Of a stretch of DNA of 64,000 bases, positions 28,500 to 40,400 are shown one piece after another. The stretch lies in NCBI GenBank assembly GCA_002633005.1, contig NMRA01000014.1:25150-89149 (forward strand), in the 5' to 3' direction. Numbering within the stretch: the first letter of the stretch is position 1; the number at the start of each line of letters is the position of its first letter. Made by a program: the position numbers and the translations under genes. This DNA is from Phoronis australis (lineage: Eukaryota; Phoronida; Phoronidae). The notes below the pieces were generated by a model. That model made no database searches. It worked only from the letters and a program-made list of their open reading frames with translations, and was not told the DNA's origin.

Positions 28500-31400
28500 C
28501 TGTGAAAGAAAAAATAGAAGGAAAACATCAAAACATGAAAATATGTTCTTTATGAATGCAGGAACATTTTTGTTTAAGAAGTTACGCCACAATCACACTG
28601 ACATGATTTATAGGTGTGGTGAGCTACAGCGCTAGAAATCATGGTGAACAGCAAAACCAGCGACACGCATACTCCATCTAAGCTAACTGTGACACAGTAA
28701 ATACTAGTTACCGAAGCTCAACCGTTTATCGTGCATACCAAAGCTCCATTGTGGATTGTGCATACCGAAGCTCCACTGTGGACCATGCATACCAAAGTTC
28801 CACCATGAATCGTGCCTACCAGAGCCCCAACATAGACCGTGCATACCAAAGCCCCCCCCATGGGCCGTGCGTACTAAAGCTCCACCATGCACCAAGCATA
28901 CAAAAGCTCCATCATGGACTGTGCATACCAAAGCTCCCCATGGACCGTGCACACCAAAACTCCACCATACACCATGCAAACTAAAGCTCCACAATGGACC
29001 GCGCATACCAAAACTCCACAATGGACCGTGCATACCAAAGCTCCACCATGGACCGTGCATATCAAAGCTCCACAATGGACTGCGCATACCAAAGTTCCAC
29101 CATGGACCGTGCATACCAAAGCTCCATCATTGCGTGTATACCAACTAAGGGCTGTGAACACAGAAGCTGTAACATCACCCTAACCACCATACAATGTCTA
29201 CAGGACTGCTGTACACATTGCTGTCACAAACTGTAGGCATCTGCGAGTGACCGTGACAACCATTAGCAAACTTTTGTGTGTCTAAATTACTTCAAAGTTT
29301 TGAAATTAGTCTTGGTCATCTTGTTTTCCTGCCAAAGCCTCTCTTCTGATGATGGTGTTTGAATAAATGACATCGAAACATGTCAAATCCATTTAAACCA
29401 TTGTTTTCTTTAACAAAGCCTTTTGGTTTTGCTATAATGGTTTATGGTTAACTGGGTTGCACTGTGGTCCACTCTGATAGTCGGACTTAAGGACAACGCT
29501 GATAATTTCAAATCAAGTAGGACTTTTTGTGCCATATTTATTCTGAAAACATTTTATGAAACCATGTTGTCTTGGGTGATAATTGTGTCATATTCACATA
29601 ACATACACATAATGTGACAATTCCTTTTCTGTAATACGAGACATAAAGATCTCAACAGGAAGTCAATGGTTAAAATGGAATTGTAACATAAAACTGGTGT
29701 AATGTAAAATTAAAATCAAATGATTTGTCAACGTGTAACTCTATCAGTGGTAGACTGGCAAGAGCACAGTCACTCAACATTCCACAAACGTAGTCACATG
29801 TTGATGAACCATTTGATTTGGATGCACATTTTACCCATACTTGCTTTTCATTTTTGTTTTAATTGAGTGCTCTAACAAGTAATAATTAATTTTTCACCTC
29901 ACTAGTTACCAAAACGAATTTAATGATTCCAGCCATAGAAAGACCTCATGGTAACACATTCCACAAGTTTTTAAGAAAACATTTTCACAGCGTGTAATAA
30001 GCTTATATTAAATTACTAAAGTCATTATCAGTATGAAAAAGTAGGTAAATCCGGAGATACTTACAATGAGGAAAACCAGTCCAAGCATAGTAGCTTTTAT
30101 TTTTACATCCAAGTCCATAGGAACTGAAACGAACAAAGCTTTGGAATTAAAACCCATCTTTTGAAGTGCCGTTGTATTTGGCACATTTCATTTCTTGTTA
30201 TTTCATCTTAGTCACACAATTATTCATAACATCAACACGGCCAAACACATGAGTTTAACTTTGTAACACAAAGGACTACTAACAAGACGTGAAGTTTTAC
30301 ATAAACAACAAATAGCTTCAAAAATAAGTCCATTTACTTCACAACAACTGAGCAGAACACAAGAGGAGAATGGGTCGACTTGAATGTTAATGATAAAAGA
30401 AATGCAGCAGTACTCAGGGGCGGATCCAGGATTTCGAGTTGGGGGGGCTAGAGCACAGGAATAACCAGAATTTTGGCAGATGCGCGCGTCCAGCCTAGAA
30501 TGTAGGGATACAGGGGTATCGAATTTTTGGGTCTGTGGACCTTCTGACTAAAAAAAAAACGTAAACGGGGTTTGTTCAGGACCTATGCATTGTTTACTCA
30601 CCCCCCGAACCCCCTGGTTGCGGGCATATGCTAGTCAGCAATTCGCACCCGAACTCCCAAATGGTATATGGTAGAATTTTAGGGGGGGCCATGGCTCCCT
30701 TGACACCCCCTAAATCTGCCACTGGTACTTACACGTGACTCCAAAATTATCAGCTTGAGTGAAGTACTCCTTAATCAGTCCAGACCACTGTTTGCTGATT
30801 TTTCCAACATCATGGCTTTCATCAGCTGATCTCACCTACAATAATGCATTTTCATCAGCTGATCTCACCTACAATAATGCATTTTCATCAGCTGATCTCA
30901 CCTACAATAATTCATTTTCATCAGCTGATCTCACCTACAACAATGCATTATCATCAGCTGATCTCACCTACAATAATGCATTATCATCAGCTGATCTCAC
31001 CTACAATAATGCATTATCATCAGCTGATCTCACCTACAATAATGCATTTTCATCAGCTGATCTCACCTACAATAATGCATTTTCACATCAGACTTTTCAC
31101 ATAACATCTTATGTAGCAAAAGATATACCAATAAAAAACACTTTGGTATTTGTAGCCTAATGATGTAACAGACACAACATGATGTTTGAAGCCTATAGAC
31201 TGTACTGTAATAGCTAAAAAACAAAATGAATTCTTGGTTCCAAGGAGCCTTTATATCAAAGTGATTTAAGACGTAAGTAAAAAATTTGGGCTTATGCTCC
31301 ACACAATTTCTGAAAAAATAATGAAAACTCACGATAGCAAAAAGAAGAAGTATCTGAGAATATAGCCACAACTGTTAATAATTACTCACAACATTTGTAC

Positions 31401-34400
31401 AAATTATTTCTAGTCGATGATCCGGTAATAATTACATGACTAATTGTGTATTCGGTAATTATGAAGTGAGAGGTTGAGACCATATTTCTGTCTTAAGTCT
31501 TATTAAGTCACTTTTCATGTAACAGATCCTAGATGCACGTGATATAAAGACCTAAAAACACAATGAATATTAAAATCTAAACCACCCGGGGTGTAAATGA
31601 GTGAAAACAAATCTTGAAAAATCACTTGTGGAGGAAATGTTAGCATTAACTTTCCAGGTATATGAGTCAAGTTAATATGATTGTGTTATTCCACTGTTGT
31701 TCCCATATTGGACAAGGTAAGAGTAATATACAGTTTGCCAATGTTTATAAGGGTGTTCTACACATTAGAATAACTTTTGTACAAAAACAACAAAAATAGA
31801 GATTTAGCAGTCTAAGTATCAGGCTTCACTTGACAGTTCTGAATATTTTTAATGTTATTCCTAGTTGAATTTCGGTCCTATACAAATACAACAGAAACCC
31901 TGTCAAATAAATGCTGAATGTTCATAGGCCAGCACTGTCAGCCCTCAGACATCTACACTAACTTACAATGAACTCCTGATCCCAGGTACAGCAAGGACCC
32001 TGACAGATACACACTGGGCCTTCGCAGGTCAACACTGTCTGTCCTTGAGCATCCATGATCTTGTACTTGGGAGCCAGACAGCTTACTCTATAAGAAAATA
32101 CATCGAATGCCTAAATGGCACACTGAAACATGATGATTAGCAAATAATTTCCAAACTAATTGTACTCCTAAGTATGTGAAGTGATTTTGTATGAGTGAGG
32201 TGGGTATGATATTACTAACAATTCAATAGGCTGAAAACTGAAAACAGAAAATGAAAATATCTCACCAGGAGTCTTAATAAGTTATGATGCCAGGCCACAT
32301 AAAAGAGAGGGTGACACAAAAGTCCCACATAAAAGAGAGGGCGACACAAAAGGCCCACACACAAGAGAGGGTGACACAAAAGGCCCACATAAAAGAGAGG
32401 GTGACACAAAAGGCCCCTTTCCATACACTTAACTCCACTACTATCGAACCTTCCATGTTAACAGTGGTTAACTTTGAAGCTTTAATTTAAACGCATTACC
32501 ATTCCCATCAGCTTCCCAGTTATTTACACAACCACTTCATCAGAGTTATTGTAAGTTGGCACTAAGAAGAGCTATACCTAGTACACGTTGTACTGTCAAC
32601 TGCTTGTCTTACATTTTAAATCAGTTATTACATTATTTGACCAAACAGTAAATATTAACCAGTCATTGCTCGCTGCTGGCAAACACGTGAAGCATGCCGA
32701 TAACTTCGGTGGTATCCACATTGAGCATTCCCATTGTTGCATGCATTAGTCTTTTGTTGTTAAATCCACCTCTACATTCCAGAGTAAACTCGTGCTGTTT
32801 ATTTCCATCTAAGACCAAAGTTAAGTGTTCCCACTGACCAAAACTATGCTAACACGGAAACTTCAGAGCCACTGAGAAAGTTTGAACTGAACACATCAAA
32901 ACAAGTGTGTGAAGGAAACTCAGCACTAACTAACGCTTAAATGTCACAACATCAGCGATAGAACATTTAAGACACTTTGTGACAAGTTGGGCTTAGTATG
33001 CAGTAATCTTCCATTGTCTCAGTTATGAGCAGGCATAAAAAGACCAGCCAACAAAAAGCACTTAACGCATGGTGTACTTGTCCCAAATAGACACTCACGT
33101 TTGTTTGACATATCCAACAACTTGTCCGGGGGGTGACTCAACTGAGATCTCCATAGCACAGCAGTCCATTCCTGCACAACAGTTACCGCCACCACAGCAC
33201 TTAAACTCTCTGTTGATCAGGATCACCTCCTAGAAAAATTCAATGTCAAGACAGTATACTTTCAGTTTAGCACAGCTAAAATTTGAGCAATTTTCCAATT
33301 TTTGTTTCCATAAATCAACCAAAAAGTTGTTCAATTCATCATGGCCAAGACGCCGTCGGATACACACTACACAACTGTCACTACAGTAGGATCAAAAACC
33401 TAAGATACATCTGTATTGTAGACCTATGTCACATATCAAATTATAACTAAACATGATAAAAAATTACAACTAAGTGTAGCAGACAATATAGTCAGCTTTA
33501 CTTGGTTCATGTTGTCAGTGACGTGCATCTGGAAGCCTCTCTGTGGCCCACAACACTGCCTCATACACATGTCTGACTCTGCAACCAAACGAACAAAAAC
33601 ATATTAATAAATAATGACACTAAACAAGTTTAGAACCAATAAAATAATGAAAAGTTCCATAACAACCAAACACTTAACATACCTTGACAGTTCTATATGA
33701 TAACTCCGTGACTTGTTCACAAACTAAAAACAAATGACACTTCATGGCACTGCTAGCACTCTCCATGTGTGAACAAACATCAATTCTCAAATAAAAATAT
33801 GAAAAATATTAATGACAGCACCTGTGACACTCGTCATAACAACAAAAGCTACTCATGTTTTCATACAAGAATACTGTGTAAACATTGTTAAAGACATGAC
33901 AGTTTGCTCAGTCATACAGTCAGGCACTTTTTAATTCAATGGCAATTACAGGCTTTTGCAAAAATCTATCAGCTGTGCTAAACACCATGAAATATCAACT
34001 GGACAAAGTACACACATACCTTCTTGTGCAAAATACACCTGCTGCCCAAGGGAGTTCTTTATCTGATATCTGTTCTTGGTTTCCCAGTTTGTAAAAGCTA
34101 AAATGTACAAATTATTTTAAAAACATTTCCAATATTTTTGAACAAAAAATCTACAAAACAGAGAAAATCAAATTTCATGAGAGTTGAAATAATGACCTTA
34201 TTGTGAAAACGCAGCCACTAGCAAGATAGATGGGTTCAAATGCATACTAAGACATTGACAACAAGTTGTCGGTGAAATTCTGAAGCAAAGTGGGTTGAAA
34301 TTCAGGATCATTAAACCAATATTTCACTGTGACCAAACAAATTCTTTCCATTGAATGGATGCATAGATGACTACATCTACATCTAACACTCAACAAAAAA

Positions 34401-37400
34401 ATTAATAATTACCCAGTAATGCTATGCATGTTTCTCATTATTTATTAAAATTACAGACACAAATAAATGCCTGAAATAAGAACCTCAACCAAACTTAAAC
34501 ATAATTTGGGAGATTTCATCTACAATGCTGTTGTCACTTTTCAAATGCACTCCGTTGTAACAGTTGTGGGCATATGAACCTCTGTTGACTTCACAGTGCG
34601 TGTAAGCTGATTTGTAAATTGCATTTTAGATGGTAAGATTTAACTTCAGTATGATCAGATGTGAGCCTCACAGCAGTGTTTCCCCTGGGCTTCGAAAAGA
34701 GTGTACAGTGGTGGTAATTGGTCCCAGTGGGAAGCAAAGCCTGTTGCTGCACGTGAATATGGGAAGTGGGATCCCCTATTCCCTGGGCTTCAAAAGAAGG
34801 TGAATAGTCACAGTGGATGTAGAGCCCAGCACTGCAAAGAAAAGCCATTGTGTGATCTCATCAATTAAAGATGTGTTAGGAAGTGGACACGCCAGGTTAG
34901 GGCTTCAGACTACTCATCAAAATTGAATTCACCAGCTCTAGGCACCCACATAGATGCTATCTAATTCTGTTTAGATCTGTTCTATTATATTTTTGCTCAA
35001 CGTAAATCAGTTGGATAGGTGTTAGCCAACACAGCAGACAATTTATTCATCCATTCCATGCCGATCACTACTGAGAGAACTAGATTGATTTCTGATTCAT
35101 TAAACTATTCATACAACATAATTCTCATTGTTGTACAACCTCTTCTGTAAATGTGAACAAACTAAAATTAATAAAATTTACCTTTTCTCTACTGTTTCAT
35201 AAGTGCTCACAGGTGCTTTGCCATTTTAGAAAAATAATTTCACGGTTGTTGTCTAGTCCCCAATTGTATTCAACTGCTGTGCATTCTCAGAAAACCAGGC
35301 AGTACCGAATGTCAGTTAGGTCACTAAGCAACCCCGAGGAAGGAAGGGTATAAAATGATTATGTTGAAAAAGGGGAAATGTTCAAAATCTGATTAAATTG
35401 TTTTTCCCTTTCAATCCACAAACATTGACAGTAGCCATGTAACTTGTGTATTGCATATTCATTTTTACAAGCAATTTTTGCATAGTGTTGAAGTTTTCCA
35501 GTCAGGATTAGGTAGGTGGTGGTCAATTTAGGGAATTTACAAGAGGCTGGGACACAAAGGAGCATGGTGAGCCATCCAGATTTGTACACGTGGGCCAGGA
35601 AATGCTGCCTCAGAGAACTTTTGGCACAAACGATTTCATTGGTAATCTATGTATACTTAACTTTCAATGCATTTTGAGGTTCGCTCTCAGTCTTTTATTT
35701 GTGTATGACAGTAGCTTTTTCAGCATGTTGCAGTTAACCTGACTGTGCTTTCAATATTAGGTGTCATCAAGTGACAGATGTTGTGTTTCAACATATTTTT
35801 ACATGTCACCAAGTTATCTGTAATGTCACAATGTACTGTTTTTCATTTGCAGGCTGGCACGTGCATTATTTTATGTACTGTCAGTTAGATGAAGTAAACA
35901 ATTTAAGAAACATCCCACAATGCATCTGAAATATGACAGCAGCGACGAAGATAAAATCCCCGAATTAACCTGCATAGTTACACTTACAGTTCACACGCCA
36001 TCTTAACTTCCATCTAAAAGGTTTAAATATAGAAACAAGCAAATTCAAATTAGTTTATTAAAACATGTACGTTTGATTGTTGAAACACTGTAATGCTTGA
36101 AGAAAGCAAATTGGTCAACAAGCTGACGAACCTTCAAAGAGCTCCACCTGTTGGTGAACAAGAAGTTGGTCAATCTGTGTCAGATATTCCAGCCCAGGAG
36201 GACAGCCAGCTACATCTGGTTTTTGCATCCAGACAGGACCTTGGGGCTGACCAGCCATGCCTAGGTAAGTGGAGAGGAACACCAAGATGAGAGAGCAGTA
36301 AGTACCTATCTTCCCATTGAATGATTATAATATTACCAGATACCACAAAAAGCAAATCTAAACAAATGAGACAATACTAACATGTACCATATCAGAGACT
36401 ACGTAAAGACAAACTGGATTATAAAATATCCTAATTAATATCACGAAAAAATAATCCTTTCCCATTAAACCCAATGGCATGTAAATAATCCCACTGCTAT
36501 AAACAATGTCTCTGTCACTCAGGTCACTGTGTCTGTGATATAAGTCGCCGACTCTAGCCATTCTCAGGCTACTACAAACTAAACAATCCCTAAATCCAAC
36601 GTAATTGAGTTCTCTAACAACCCAGCTTGTTGTAGAATACTCGTCGATGAGAAGAAGTGACGACAATTTTAGGAAACCAGCACGAAAACAGCTGTAGAGC
36701 AAATCCTCACAGCAAGATCAAACGCAGACAAAAATGGCAGGAAATTCTTAACCCCCTAAACATCAGTTCACGAGTAGGGCACGACTAATTAATAAAATTA
36801 CGGGAAGCCGTAATTACCCGAAACATCTGCCTGGGATAATCAATAAATCGAGTTTTTACTAAAAATGACATGAAAAAAGATTGCCTTCTCCTTTAATGAC
36901 ATGTCACACCTGTTTGAGTGAATCTCATGTAGTTCACAGTACATGGGCGACGCAGCACTGAAAAAAGTGGGGGGCTATAGCCCCCCAACCTCCCCTATGG
37001 TGCGCCGCCCATGCTGTAAGCAGTGTGTTATTATTTTACATATAAGTGACTATTTGAATGCACCTAGAACACATTGGGGAAGAATTTACATACTCATAAC
37101 TAAAATAGAAACATGAGTCCAATTGTACATAGTAGTCATTACTTGAGTCATCAAGTCACACTGGTCAATAAAAAGAAAATATATACTGGATGCTTCAGTC
37201 CAGTGTCTTCAAGTACACTCGACTGTCTCATTTTAGTTACCTGGTTGCATCTGGAACATTGGCTGGCCTTGAGGTGGCGGTCCACCATACGGTGCTCCAT
37301 AACCCTGGGGTGGTTGTCCATAGCCCTGCTGTGGTGGGGCATAGCCCTGGGGGGGTGGGGCATAGCCCTGAGGGGGTGCCGCATAGCCCTGAGGGGGTGC

Positions 37401-40400
37401 GGCATAGCCCTGAGGGGCTGCATAGCCCTGAGGAGGTGCAGCATAGCCCTGTGGTGGGGCACCATACCCCTGGGGAGGCACGCCTGGCTGACCTGCGAAT
37501 TATAAGACAAAGGCGAATTCAGATTTTTTTCCACACAAGAAATTAAATGAAAATGATTCTAAACCTTGTTTGTCAATCATGTACAATGTGATGTGTGATG
37601 CCTATACTAGGTTTGCGTTCGCTGCTCGTCAGCTCACCATTGGCAAATTCAGAGCGGCACTGGCTATAGTGGAGCTAAGTCCATTTGCCAACTTGGCGAA
37701 TGCTTCTGCAACTTGACAACGTAAGTTAATTTTGGGAAACCCACTCGCATGTTGACACACAGTCAGCTCGAATCAAGTCGCGCTGCAACAGTCATTTTTA
37801 CTTTAATTCCAAGTCCTAAAAATAGCAAGCGAATGTTCCATTTCATGTCTGACATTTCCCCTGAAATAACTCTTTTACAAGAACAAAATGTTCAACTGTG
37901 GGGGGTCAGCACTCTTGGTAATGTCGATTTCTTCCTTCATAGTGAGATCTCGTGTAGGTGCTGCCGCTTGTCGTCTGCAAGTGACAATGCTAAAACGATG
38001 AAAGCATATGAATAATGAAGTTACAGTATTTTGATGTAACCAGTACATGCTTTGCTCTGTGGAAACTAATCCATGCAGTCAGACACTGTTCCAAAACAGA
38101 TGGCCTGATAAGGGCTACTGAATACCAAGTGATAGATCTTGAGCCCATCATTACAGGCTAATAATAAAATGTAGACCTTAAGCCATCCAGGAATGTTGGT
38201 GATATTAACAGTTAAAACTGTTGTACTAGATTACCTTTTCTTCTTCCTAGATCTTTGGAGACCTCTTGTCTCCTTCGATAGGATGTTGACTTGATGAGCC
38301 GCAGGAACACTGGTCACATGGGATGTCGAAACTGGCTCAATATTCTCGTTCCAGGATGAGGACAATTTGAGTCTGGCGCCATCTAGTTTGTTGAAAGAAG
38401 GCTGTAGTGCTGTGATGTAAATAGTCTCCTGCATACGTCTCTCAAACCAGTTCTTTTCTCTGCACAGCATCTCAACATTTTCATTACTAAACTAATAAGT
38501 GTGTTCATGCAGTTGATTATTAAATAAACACGGGTTATTGCAGAGCCAGAAAATGTGACAATGACTAGTCATGTAAGAAATAACCCGTGTTTATTTATAA
38601 TGGCGATCTGTAGAAGTGTTCACAGGGACTGTAGGCTGGAGGTTGCCATATTGAGAACAGCCGGTGCCACCTATAGGGGAACATAGTGAGCCCTCTAGTG
38701 GCCGATTATCTAATTATTCACAGCTAATGAACAGAACTGGGTTGAGAGACATGTGCTAGAGGCTCTTTACATCACAGCTCCACAGCTTTCTCTCAACGAA
38801 CTACGTGGCACCAGATTCAAATTGTCCTCGTCTTGGAACAAGAGGCAATATCGCGATCCAACGTGACCAGAGTTCCCACGCCTCATCACATCCCATCGAA
38901 GGAGATTAGAGGTGTCCAAAGATGAAGAAAATCTGGAAGGTAATCCAGCAGACCAGTTTTAACTGTTAATACCATTATAAGGCAATGTTACATAACGACA
39001 CTGGCATGACAACTGTCTGGGACATATTTTGAGTTCCAATATGTTGTCAAATGTAATGAAGCCCATGAGGAAACTACAATGTTCATCAGCAAGGCTTCAC
39101 TTCCACCAGCTTTGACACTGAGTCCACATGTAAATGTCACTAAATAATTTCATGAAAACAATATATATTTGCAGTTGCAAGAAAATTGGCAGAGTAAACA
39201 ACCATGTTTTAATTGGCAGAGTAAACAACTATGTTTTAATTGGCAGAGTAAACAACCATGTTTTAATTGGCAGAGTAAACAACCATGTTTAAATTCCCCT
39301 AAAGAGCAGTCGTAACTATCGCCATTATCATGACTATACAAAACGTACTTTTCTAACCCCTCCTTCCTCACAAACGTGGATGGTTTGGATTTAGAAGACA
39401 ACAGTCATTCACAAAAAAGTGAGTAATGCTTGAAAGTTCAGTTTTCATCTACTTGTTGACATCTTATTAAAATGAAACCATCACTTTCAAACAATCTTCC
39501 AAGTCTTGAAGTAAAAAAGCAATTAAAACAAAGCATTGAACATTGAATTTTGGCCTTTTCCAAAAAGCCATTTTTATAATTTCCACAGCAAGCCTCCATA
39601 ATTCCCTCCCCCAACCCAAAAGCATGCTAGCAGCAAGCTTCCCTACACTCCTCCCCAAAGAGTATGTGATTGTCGCGTGAAAATGACAATAATTATGTAT
39701 GGTTTGAAAAACAAAACATTTTCATTGAGCTGACAAGCACCAAAATTCAAATACCTCGGTAATATGCAAATGTGTCGCTAAAATTTAAAGTGCATGTAGC
39801 TTTAAAACAAAATAGTGTTTCAGTTGAAAGCTGGTGGTAAGTGATGCACAATGCAAATATTTTCAAAACAACAAATTCACACCACCACCAACGAAATTTC
39901 ACTCCATGCACAGATAATTAACCAGACATTGATATCAGCTGGTATCACTCGGTGGACACTAACAACATGGAGAACACATCTTACCTGGCTGTTGATACTG
40001 TACCGCAGGCACTGGGTGAAGAGGAAATAATTACTCTGATATACTGTTTACTATAAAGGCTGTCTTTTTCTATTATGGTTTAAGCCTGAACGTGTCATCA
40101 ACTTTTAAGGCAGATTATTTTGTGTTAAATTTTAACATTTACCTTCACAACCTCTCATTTGTTACCAATATTAAGCTTTATTTGACGTTAGTTTAATGCA
40201 ACACATTTGTATTCCTATAGTAGATTTACAATGCAATAAAATGTCACCAATATGGTCGACAAGCAGAATTTTATTTCATTTGACCCCCCCCGAGTGGCCA
40301 GCACACTCACTCAGGTAAAATCAACATTCCTAAGCAAAAGTCATGCCCATACACATTTACCTGATGGCATTGAGCTAAGAAATGCCCAACGATACAATAA

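Noticed and set aside
28704-29161. Trp/Gly-rich minus frames as a silk- or structural-protein gene
   Set aside because: Open in many frames on both strands, no splice or start context, inside a PLSCR intron.
30759-31160. 133-aa plus-strand frame with [10 protein letters not shown] repeats
   Set aside because: It is the antisense reading of the PLSCR acceptor array; 33 bp is a multiple of three, so it stays open by chance.
37113-37546. Plus-strand frames over the Pro-rich region
   Set aside because: Shadows of the PLSCR repeat exon on the minus strand.
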